Below are positions 45,967-54,934 of a stretch of 64,000 nucleotides of DNA, one piece after another. The DNA is from Ignavibacteria bacterium (GTDB taxonomy: Bacteria > Bacteroidota > Ignavibacteria > Ch128b). Below the pieces are notes generated by a model. It ran no database searches. It saw only the letters and a list, made by a program, of their open reading frames with translations, and was not told the origin of the DNA. The position numbers and the translations under genes are program-made. Position 1 is the first letter of the stretch. Each line of letters starts with the position of its first letter. The stretch is from NCBI GenBank assembly GCA_013177855.1, contig JABLYA010000001.1:1287231-1351230 (forward strand). The letters are read 5' to 3'.

Positions 45967-47448
45967 ATGAAACGAGTAACCGTCTTTTTACCATACAGTA
46001 ATCGAGAACATTCAAACTTATTAATAAATGAATTTCTCTATCATCCGCTTGTAGAAAAAATAATTTTAATAGCTGATCAAAATTATAATAATGGTTTTAC
46101 CACCATTGTTTCAAAATCCATTTTTTCGTCTAAAGTTATTCAAGAAGTTCTGAAACTTGCAACAAGCGATTACTTTTTACTTGTAACAAAAGATACTTTG
46201 ATCAGACTAAATCAATTTGCTCTTGAAAGATTTATCTCTTTTGCAGAAACTTACGATGCCTCTCTTCTTTATTCAGATTATTATGATTTGAATAATGATA
46301 AAAAAACACCTCATCCCGTTCAGGATTATCTGCCTGGAAGTGTAAGGGACAACTTCAACTTTGGTCCGCTTTTATTCTTCTCAAATAAAAAAATTCAACA
46401 GATAAAAAAATCTTTCGGAAATCTTTCTCAAACCAATTATGCAGGACTCTACGAATTACGCTTACGAATTGCCACCGAATATTTCCAGAAGAAAAATTCA
46501 AATCCTATTCTGCGAATTCCTGAATATCTTTACTCACAGATTGAAACCGATATCAGAAAATCTGGAGAAAAACTTTTTGATTACGTAGATCCCAAAAACC
46601 GAGAAGCACAAATTGAATTTGAAATAGTCTTCACAAAATTCTTAAAACAAATTGGAGCTTACCTTCCACCAAAGTTTGAAAAAATTCCAGCCGATGAAAC
46701 AGAATTTCCAGTCAAAGCAACTGTCATTATTCCTGTTTTAAATCGCGTCAATACAATTGGAGATGCAATAGAAAGTGTATTTAAGCAAAAGACTGATTTT
46801 TCGTTCAATTGTATTGTAGTGGATAATCACAGCACAGATGGAACAACTGAAAAACTCAAAGAACTTTCTTATAAATATCCTAAACTATTTCACATCATAC
46901 CTAAATCTAAAACTCTCGGAATTGGCGGATGCTGGAACGAAGCAATCTTTCACGATAGATGCGGGAAATATGCTGTTCAACTTGATTCAGACGATATTTA
47001 CGCTGATGAAAATACACTTCAAAGAATTGTTGATTTATTAGATACCGGGAAATATGCAGCTGTAATTGGTTCCTACAGGATGGTAAACTTCGACTTGAAA
47101 GAAATTCCACCTGGAATAATTGATCATAGAGAATGGACTGATAACAATGGAAGAAATAATGCTTTAAGAATTAATGGACTTGGTGCGCCGAGAGCATACA
47201 GAACTTCGCTTCTGCGGAAAATTAAATTCCCTAATGTCAGTTATGGTGAAGACTATGCAGTTTGTCTTGAAATAACAAGAAAATATCGAATTGGAAGAAT
47301 TTACGAGCCAATTTATTTATGCAGAAGATGGGAAGGCAATACGGATTCTCAACTTTCTACTCAGGCTGAAAATCAACATAACTTCTACAAAGACACAATC
47401 CGAACAAAAGAGATATTTGACCGCATTAAATATCTAAAAGGCAAGTAA
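45967..47448 (+). CDS. GT2-family glycosyltransferase
   Basis: A 493-residue protein. Residues ~1-235 form an N-terminal domain with a degenerate nucleotide-binding look (ATSDYFLLVTKDTLI, ASLLYSDYYD), and residues ~245-490 are a typical GT-A fold: ATVIIPVLNRVNTIGDAIESV, CIVVDNHSTDGT, and the metal-binding D-x-D in QLDSDDIYAD; GEDYAVCLEI provides the ED acceptor-site motif. It should transfer a sugar from a nucleotide sugar. The DUF4922 gene follows after 4 bp. Confidence 0.92.
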   Translation: MKRVTVFLPYSNREHSNLLINEFLYHPLVEKIILIADQNYNNGFTTIVSKSIFSSKVIQEVLKLATSDYFLLVTKDTLIRLNQFALERFISFAETYDASLLYSDYYDLNNDKKTPHPVQDYLPGSVRDNFNFGPLLFFSNKKIQQIKKSFGNLSQTNYAGLYELRLRIATEYFQKKNSNPILRIPEYLYSQIETDIRKSGEKLFDYVDPKNREAQIEFEIVFTKFLKQIGAYLPPKFEKIPADETEFPVKATVIIPVLNRVNTIGDAIESVFKQKTDFSFNCIVVDNHSTDGTTEKLKELSYKYPKLFHIIPKSKTLGIGGCWNEAIFHDRCGKYAVQLDSDDIYADENTLQRIVDLLDTGKYAAVIGSYRMVNFDLKEIPPGIIDHREWTDNNGRNNALRINGLGAPRAYRTSLLRKIKFPNVSYGEDYAVCLEITRKYRIGRIYEPIYLCRRWEGNTDSQLSTQAENQHNFYKDTIRTKEIFDRIKYLKGK

Positions 47449-47452
47449 ATTA

Positions 47453-48508
47453 ATGCACAAAAGCCTTGATGATTTAATCAGGAAAAGACTGCTTTCTATT
47501 GAAGAACTTAAAAAAGTACATCCATCTCTGGATGAATCCGATTACACTGAACTGATCTATGCAACATTCCTTCATCAAAAACAAAACTGGGGAATGTTCA
47601 GCGATGGATGGAATGGCTTTTTATCAAGTGAATATAAAAAGTTTCAATTCGATTGGTTTCAAATTAAAGTTCAATTTAATCCAACAAGATTTGTAAGTTC
47701 ATCTGCCAAAGTGGACGATGAGTCAATAAAAAAACGAAAATGTTTCTTATGCCTCGAAAATCTTCCTGAAGAACAGAAAGGAATTTTGTTTGAAAGTAAA
47801 CTTAAGCCAGAAGATAAATTAATTTTTCTCTGTAATCCTGCACCAATCTTTAACGAACATTTTACAATCTCAAATGTAAAGCACAAACCGCAGGAAATTT
47901 TAAATAATTTTTCAATGATGCTTGAGCTTGCTCAGCTGTGCAATAATGAGTATACAGTTTTCTACAACGGTCCAAAGTGCGGTGCATCCGCTCCGGATCA
48001 TTTTCATTTTCAAGCCTGTCCAGCCGAAGAATTACCAACAGAAAAAGATTTTCTCAAACACCCTGAAAAGTTCCAAACATTGATTGATAAAGGTGGGATA
48101 ACTATAAAATTCATAAGTCAAAGAGAATATTTAAGAAATGTTCTGGTTTTCTCATCCAGAAACAGATTAGAACTAATTAATCAATTCCAAAAATTTTACA
48201 AGGCATTACAGGAAGTTAACGGCATTACTACAGAGCCAATGATGAACCTTTTTGCATTGATGAGAGGTGAAGATTATCATATTGTTATATTTCCAAGAGA
48301 GAAGCACAGGCCGGATTTTTATTTTGCTGAAGGCGATGCGAATATGTTAATTAGTCCTGGACTTGTTGATATGTGCGGAATGATGATAACTCCATTGCAG
48401 AAAGATTTTGAAAGAATAAATGATGAGATAATAAGGCAAGTTTATTCCGAAGTGAGTCTTTCAACTCCAAAATTTGAAAAGCTGCTCGATTTACTTAATC
48501 AATCCTGA
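47453..48508 (+). CDS. DUF4922 / HIT-like nucleotidyltransferase-type protein
   Basis: A 351-residue protein with the GalT/HIT-like signature DHFHFQACPAEELP (H-x-H-x-Q, as in ATP adenylyltransferases and GDP-galactose phosphorylases), a zinc-like pair KRKCFLCLENLPEEQ, and NEHFTISNVKHKPQ. In relatives this DUF4922 protein is often fused with or next to a glycosyltransferase, as here. It may phosphorolyse a nucleotide sugar; that is inference from fold and context. Confidence 0.82.
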   Translation: MHKSLDDLIRKRLLSIEELKKVHPSLDESDYTELIYATFLHQKQNWGMFSDGWNGFLSSEYKKFQFDWFQIKVQFNPTRFVSSSAKVDDESIKKRKCFLCLENLPEEQKGILFESKLKPEDKLIFLCNPAPIFNEHFTISNVKHKPQEILNNFSMMLELAQLCNNEYTVFYNGPKCGASAPDHFHFQACPAEELPTEKDFLKHPEKFQTLIDKGGITIKFISQREYLRNVLVFSSRNRLELINQFQKFYKALQEVNGITTEPMMNLFALMRGEDYHIVIFPREKHRPDFYFAEGDANMLISPGLVDMCGMMITPLQKDFERINDEIIRQVYSEVSLSTPKFEKLLDLLNQS

Positions 48509-48518
48509 TAAAATAAAA

Positions 48519-48548
48519 GAACTCATCACCAATTAAGATGATGAGTTC
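48519..48548. terminator. Bidirectional terminator between convergent genes
   Basis: GAACTCATCA (48519-48528) pairs with TGATGAGTTC (48539-48548), a ten-pair stem with a ten-base loop between the stop codons of the DUF4922 and RRM genes. T-runs are modest on both sides. Confidence 0.75.
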
Positions 48549-48583
48549 CTTCTGATTTATTTTTCAGAAAAGCTATTTAAGGC

Positions 48584-48841
48584 TTATTTATTTTGTGAGC
48601 CTCTGGCTTCGCTGACAACAATTTTTCTTCCTTTAACTTCACTGCCGTTTAATGCCTCTAAAGCATCGTTAGCAGCTTCATCGGAAGTCATTTCAACGAA
48701 ACCATAACCCTTTGAGCGGCGAGTTTGTTTATCTCTGATTACTACAGCAGATGTTACTTCGCCATAGGGTTCGAACAATTTTTGGAGCTCCTCATTTGTA
48801 GTTGAGAAAGGCAAGCTCCCAACAAAAAGTTTTTTGGACAT
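48584..48841 (-). CDS. RRM RNA-binding protein
   Basis: An 85-residue single RNA-recognition-motif protein: RNP2 is LFVGSL and RNP1 is SKGYGFVEM, with the expected beta-alpha-beta-beta-alpha-beta spacing, then a short basic tail. Bacterial RRM proteins of this size bind single-stranded RNA and are often cold-induced. The 418 bp upstream to cas9 contains its promoter region and the tracrRNA gene; tracrRNA transcription on the same strand points toward it. Confidence 0.95.
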   Translation of the reverse strand: MSKKLFVGSLPFSTTNEELQKLFEPYGEVTSAVVIRDKQTRRSKGYGFVEMTSDEAANDALEALNGSEVKGRKIVVSEARGSQNK

Positions 48842-49142
48842 AGAACTACGATCCTTATAAAAACATCTTGCAGCTGCCCTTCATAGAATCTTATAAAAAG
48901 ATTTTCACTCCATTAACTATGAAAGCTACTGCAATTGATTTTAATTTAGATAAATAAAAATGGATTTCAAAACGATTGAGGGGGAAATTGCTATGTTTTT
49001 TAAGATCGATCAGCCAATTAACTAAATCACTGTTTTTAGATAATAGGAAAAAGCTAGTAAGAAAAAGTTCTATAAAATGAAAAAATTAAAGTCTTAATTA
49101 AATTTTTGAAAACTTACAATCGTTACATTTTTTGCTGGGTTT

Positions 49143-49235
49143 AAAACAACAATCCCGACGAATGTCGGGACTGTTGTAAGTTATTCACTACGGAATAATC
49201 CTTATTGTGATTTGCTGGTCTAAATTAATTATTTT
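49143..49235 (-). ncRNA. tracrRNA of the type II-C CRISPR system
   Basis: Read on the minus strand from upstream of cas9: an anti-repeat AGCAAATCACAAT (about 49215-49203) that pairs with the 5' part of the CRISPR repeat (GTTGTGATTTGCT), with a bulge before a further TCTAAAT/TCAAAT match; then AAGGATTATTCCG, the nexus-like stem known from Bacteroidetes tracrRNAs; a short stem (GTAGTGAATAACTTAC); and a terminator hairpin at 49146-49177, 14 pairs (ACAACAGTCCCGAC / GTCGGGATTGTTGT) with loop ATTC and a TTTT tail. The 5' end is approximate, since no promoter was identified. It is divergent from cas9, whose ATG lies about 25 bp upstream. Confidence 0.88.
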
Positions 49236-49259
49236 TATAACAAAAAGAAAGGGCTAAAA

Positions 49260-52200
49260 ATGAAAAAAATATTGGGCTTAGACATCGGTTCCAACTCAAT
49301 AGGTTGGGCTCTCATTGAAAATAATTTTAATGAGAGAAAAGGAAAAATTCTTGGAATGGGTAGCAGAATTATACCCATTGAAACCGAGCTACTTAAAAAT
49401 TTTGAACAAGGGTTATCAGCTTCAAAAGCAGCAGAAAGAAGAGCAGCAAGGCAAATTAGAAGACTAAGGCATAGATATAAATTAAGAAGAGAAAGATTAA
49501 TAAAAGTATTTAAACAACTCGGATGGTTCCCACAGAATTTCCCTGAGAAATTTGATTCGCTTGAACAATTTAATATCAATGATTTGGTTCCATTTTCTGA
49601 GGAAACAATTAATGAAGCTAAACAAATCTTTAAAGTCGAAAAACTACCCGTTGATTGGGCAATATATTACCTAAGAGACAAAGCATTAAAACAAAAAATA
49701 ACTCTTAATGAACTTGCTCGCGTTATTTATCATTTCAATCAAAGACGAGGCTTTAAATCTACGAGAAAAGAAAAATCAGATAGTGAATCCATAGAAGAAA
49801 TTGATAACAAAAAAGTATTCTTAGAATATATTCGTGTTGAAAGTATTACAGATACTGGCGAAACCTCCAGAGGGAAAAAAGTTTTCTTACTAAATGGCAA
49901 ATCTCCTGATGGCAAAATTTATACAGGGAAATTGATCAGAAAAGAAATCCCATCTGAATGGATAAATAATACAATTCAATTAGAAATAGCAGAAACACAG
50001 ACAAGAAACGGAGAAACCAAAGTAGAATTTCGTAAACCCGATCTAACTGATTGGAAAAAACAATTAACAGCACTGGAAAAAGAAATTAAAAGTTCGGGTT
50101 TATATGTAGGTCAATATCATTTTTATAACCTCATCGCTGATCCAAATTATAGAATTAAAGAAAAAGTCGTAAGCAGAAATTTTTATCAAGAAGAACTTGA
50201 AGCAATCTGGAAAAAACAATCAGAATTTTATCCTGAATTAAATGACAGATCTAAGCTCGAAGATGTTGCTAAACTTCTCTATCCACACAATATTCAAAAA
50301 CAACAGGAACTCTTAAAAGGTGATTTATTAAACATTATTGAAAACGATATCATTTATTACCAAAGACCCTTAAAATCTCAGAAAAAATTAATCGCAGGAT
50401 GCAGATTTGAAAAGAAAAATTATGTTGATATCTATGGTAACCGACCAGGTTATAAAGTCGCACCTAAAAGTTCTCCTCTTTATCAAGAATTTAGAATATG
50501 GCAAGACATTCATAACCTTAGAGTATTTCAAAAAGAATTTAAAACTCCAGATGGGAAATATCTTTTTGACATAGAACAAACCGATATTTTGCTAAACACA
50601 GAAAACAAAGAAAAACTTTTTGAACTTTTTGATAATAACGCAAAAATTAAAGTTGATGATATTTTGAGCACTTTATCTGATTCTAACTTTAAAGTATCTA
50701 AAGACACTCATCGAATTAATTTCCCTGAGGATAAAGAATTTCCAGGCAATGAAACTAAACATAAATTCAGGCAAGCATTTAAAAAATTTAATTACACTGA
50801 AGAAGGAGAAAAAATTCTCAACGATCCTGACAAATTTTTTGAACTATGGCATATCTTCTATTCATTAGAAGACGAACTGGTAATTAAAAATGTTTTAATT
50901 AAAAAATTTGGATTTAGTAACGAACTGGCATCTTATATATCATCTTTACCTTCATTTAAGAAAGATTATGCTGCATATTCTTCAAAAGCTTTGAAAAAAT
51001 TATTACCATTGATGCGCTGTGGAAAATATTGGAGACCCGACGAAATTCATCCAGAAACAATTGAAAGAATAAATAAAATTATTTCCGGTGAATTACTTCC
51101 AAAATTTCCCGAGAACATTCAAAAGATTTTTAAAAATGGTAATTTCCAATCTTTAAATGATTTTCAAGGACTGCCGGTTTACCTTGCCACTTATGTTGTT
51201 TATGGATTGCATTCAGAGAGAGAGAATTACGAAAAATTTGAAAGCCCCGACGAAATCGATACAAACAAACTTTTACCAAATAATTCCCTAAGAAATCCTG
51301 TTGTCGAACAGGTGGTTCGTGAAACTCTAAATCTGGTCAAAGATGTATGGAAACAATACGGTCAACCTGATGAAATTCACATTGAGCTTGCAAGAGATCT
51401 AAAAAACAATAGCGAAACACGAAAAAAGATTGCAGATGCAATGAGACAAAATGAAAAAGATAGAAGAAGAATAATAGGTATCCTGAGACATCTAAAAAAC
51501 GCTAATCCATACTCTGAAAACGATATTGAAAAATTAAGACTCTGGGAAGAAACCGCCAATATCGATGCTAAACTTTCAATGCCTAAAATTTCTGATAACC
51601 CTACCGAAGCTGAAATTCAAAAATATTTACTCTGGGGTGAACAAAATCACATTTCTCCATATACAGGTAAAGTTATCCCGTTGAGTAAACTCTTCACAAA
51701 CGAATATGAAGTTGAGCACATAATTCCAAAATCTCGTTTCTTTGACGATTCTTTTGCCAATAAAACCATTTGTGAAGCAGCAGTAAATAAGTACAAAGAT
51801 CAAAGAACTGCATTTGAATTTATTTCTGAATTAGGTGGAACAACTGTACCAGATACTAACATCCGAATCTTAACAATGGATGAATTTAGACAGCATATCA
51901 ATCTTACATTTAAAGGAAAAAAGAAAAATTATTTCTTAAGGCAGTCAATTCCAGACAATTTTATAAATCGCCAGATTAATGAAACAAGATACATCAACAG
52001 AAAACTTGGACAACTACTTTTCCCGATTGCAAAAGAAAGCATTGTATTTACATCAGGACAGATAACAGCTGCACTAAAATCAGAGTGGGGCTTAAATCGT
52101 GTCTGGAAAGAATTATTGCTTCCAAGATTTGAGAGATTAGAAAAAATTCTTGGTCAACAAATTATTATTAGAGATGAAACCAATAATGATATTCATTTCA

Positions 52201-53543
52201 ATATTGATTGTGATAAAAAACGAATAGATCATCGTCATCACGCACTCGATGCGCTTGTAATTGCTGCTACAACTCGCGAACACATCAGATATTTAAATTC
52301 TCTCAATGCTGCTGATAAAGACGAAATACAGCAAATAAGATATAAACTTGTCAAAAAAGGCATACGGGAATTCCACTTACCCTGGCTAACTTTCACAAAA
52401 GAGGCTAAAGAAAAATTACAAGGCGTGATTGTCTCATACAAAAATCGTATGCGAATTGTTCAGAAAGGATACAACAAATATCAAAAATGGGTTTATGAAA
52501 ATGGGAAATGGGTGAAAAAGTTTGTCACTCAGGATAGAAGTAAACTTTATTCAATTAGAAAATCATTATTTAAGGAACCGCTCGGTGTTATTAATTTAGC
52601 CACTTATAAAGATGTAAGAGTAAACGAAGCAATAAAAATACAGTTCGAATATCTTACAAATTATAAAGACTCCCTGCAACCAAGAATTGCAAATAAAAAT
52701 CTGAGAAATCAAGTAAACCAATTGATTAAAAATTGTTCCTTTGATCTTAAGGAAACTTTAGATTACATCAAGTCAAAACCATTGAAAGATGAAAATGGAA
52801 AACCATTAGATAGAATTACAATTCTGAAGTTTGAACAATACGCAGGAAAAAGAGTGCAGCTTGATGCGACTTTTGATGAAACTAAAATTGATAAAATTCC
52901 TTACTCATATCATAATCCAATTGTAAAAATTTTAAAAGAACATCTTGCCGAATATAATAACTCTTCAAAAGAAGCTTTTACCGGCGAGGGTTTAGAAAAA
53001 CTTTACAAGAAAATTGGTTTCCCAATCCGCAAAGTGACCCGCTTTGAGGATATTGGCAATAAGTTGAATTTTAAAGGAAAACTGTTCGAAACTGATAAAG
53101 GCGGAAATGTATTTTTCATTATCTACGAAAATATTCACGATCCAACGGATAGAATAATTACAGCCGAGTCAAGTATTTCGGTTCTGGATGCAGTACAAGC
53201 TTTCATTGAAGGCAAAAAGAAAAATGATTTAGGTGAATACAAACCAGGCTATAGAAAAATTATTTTATCACCGCTTGACTTAGTTTATGTTCCGGATGAT
53301 GGTGAAGTGATTGAAAGTATTGATTGGAGTAATACAGAAAAGTTAAGTAATAAAATTTACAAAGCTGTTAGCTTTTCAAAAGGTTCTATTTTCTTCGTAC
53401 CTCATTTTGTTGCTAAACCTATTGTTGAAACAAAAGAACTGGGTTCAAATAACAAGGCAGAACGGGATTGGACTGGCAAAATGATCAAAGAAAGATGCAT
53501 TAAACTGGTTGTTGATAGACTCGGAAATATTAAACCAGAATAA
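49260..53543 (+). CDS. cas9: Cas9 RNA-guided endonuclease, type II-C
   Basis: A 1427-residue Cas9. RuvC-I is ILGLDIGSNSIGWAL with Asp8; the arginine-rich bridge helix spans ~58-82 (AAERRAARQIRRLRHRYK). RuvC-II HIELARDL has Glu709; the HNH motif YEVEHIIPKS has His820, with Asn843 at the metal-ligand position; RuvC-III HRHHALDAL has His994 and Asp997. All residues matching Asp10, Glu762, His840, Asn863, His983 and Asp986 of S. pyogenes Cas9 are present, so both nuclease sites should work. The remaining ~400 residues hold the wedge and PAM-interacting parts. It is longer than compact II-C enzymes (about 1000-1100 residues). Lack of csn2 and cas4 makes this II-C. Ribosome-binding site AAAGGG precedes the ATG. 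Confidence 0.98.
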   Translation: MKKILGLDIGSNSIGWALIENNFNERKGKILGMGSRIIPIETELLKNFEQGLSASKAAERRAARQIRRLRHRYKLRRERLIKVFKQLGWFPQNFPEKFDSLEQFNINDLVPFSEETINEAKQIFKVEKLPVDWAIYYLRDKALKQKITLNELARVIYHFNQRRGFKSTRKEKSDSESIEEIDNKKVFLEYIRVESITDTGETSRGKKVFLLNGKSPDGKIYTGKLIRKEIPSEWINNTIQLEIAETQTRNGETKVEFRKPDLTDWKKQLTALEKEIKSSGLYVGQYHFYNLIADPNYRIKEKVVSRNFYQEELEAIWKKQSEFYPELNDRSKLEDVAKLLYPHNIQKQQELLKGDLLNIIENDIIYYQRPLKSQKKLIAGCRFEKKNYVDIYGNRPGYKVAPKSSPLYQEFRIWQDIHNLRVFQKEFKTPDGKYLFDIEQTDILLNTENKEKLFELFDNNAKIKVDDILSTLSDSNFKVSKDTHRINFPEDKEFPGNETKHKFRQAFKKFNYTEEGEKILNDPDKFFELWHIFYSLEDELVIKNVLIKKFGFSNELASYISSLPSFKKDYAAYSSKALKKLLPLMRCGKYWRPDEIHPETIERINKIISGELLPKFPENIQKIFKNGNFQSLNDFQGLPVYLATYVVYGLHSERENYEKFESPDEIDTNKLLPNNSLRNPVVEQVVRETLNLVKDVWKQYGQPDEIHIELARDLKNNSETRKKIADAMRQNEKDRRRIIGILRHLKNANPYSENDIEKLRLWEETANIDAKLSMPKISDNPTEAEIQKYLLWGEQNHISPYTGKVIPLSKLFTNEYEVEHIIPKSRFFDDSFANKTICEAAVNKYKDQRTAFEFISELGGTTVPDTNIRILTMDEFRQHINLTFKGKKKNYFLRQSIPDNFINRQINETRYINRKLGQLLFPIAKESIVFTSGQITAALKSEWGLNRVWKELLLPRFERLEKILGQQIIIRDETNNDIHFNIDCDKKRIDHRHHALDALVIAATTREHIRYLNSLNAADKDEIQQIRYKLVKKGIREFHLPWLTFTKEAKEKLQGVIVSYKNRMRIVQKGYNKYQKWVYENGKWVKKFVTQDRSKLYSIRKSLFKEPLGVINLATYKDVRVNEAIKIQFEYLTNYKDSLQPRIANKNLRNQVNQLIKNCSFDLKETLDYIKSKPLKDENGKPLDRITILKFEQYAGKRVQLDATFDETKIDKIPYSYHNPIVKILKEHLAEYNNSSKEAFTGEGLEKLYKKIGFPIRKVTRFEDIGNKLNFKGKLFETDKGGNVFFIIYENIHDPTDRIITAESSISVLDAVQAFIEGKKKNDLGEYKPGYRKIILSPLDLVYVPDDGEVIESIDWSNTEKLSNKIYKAVSFSKGSIFFVPHFVAKPIVETKELGSNNKAERDWTGKMIKERCIKLVVDRLGNIKPE

Positions 53544-53557
53544 AAATTCTTGATTCT

Positions 53558-54818
<1,261 letters not shown>

Positions 54819-54822
54819 TAAA

Positions 54823-54847
54823 AAAGCGGTGAAAAATTCACCGCTTT
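54823..54847 (-). terminator. Terminator for minus-strand pre-crRNA (shared with cas2 end)
   Basis: AAAGCGGTGAA (54823-54833) pairs with TTCACCGCTTT (54837-54847), eleven pairs with a three-base loop. On the minus strand the stem is followed by TTTTTTATT, a good U-run; on the plus strand only by CAACTT. It therefore terminates transcripts coming out of the CRISPR array on the minus strand, and less well the cas operon. Confidence 0.8.
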
Positions 54848-54900
54848 CAACTTAAAAAAACAATTAAACGAGCAAAATTTTTATCCTGATTTTGCTCTAA

Positions 54901-54934
54901 CTCATTATATTTTAATGAGATATTATATAATGAG
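54901..54934. promoter_or_regulatory. AT-rich palindrome abutting the first repeat
   Basis: CTCATTATAT (54901-54910) and ATATAATGAG (54925-54934) are exact inverted arms 14 bases apart; the last base is the first base of repeat 1. An inner TAATGAG adds a second pairing option. It lies at the cas2-proximal, presumably active, end of the array, so it may help Cas1-Cas2 recognise the integration site or bind a host factor. Role is inference. Confidence 0.45.

Noticed and set aside
49146-49177. A simple terminator or small palindromic repeat between the RRM gene and cas9
   Set aside because: Reading on the minus strand shows it is the end of the tracrRNA, with anti-repeat and nexus directly before it.
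49235-49579. A 114-residue minus-strand gene overlapping the start of cas9
   Set aside because: It lies in the shadow of the cas9 coding frame, has no recognisable domain, and cas9 is certain.
54823-54847. Terminator of the cas operon only
   Set aside because: The U-run is on the minus strand; on the plus strand the hairpin is followed by CAACTT, so its main direction is the array transcript.
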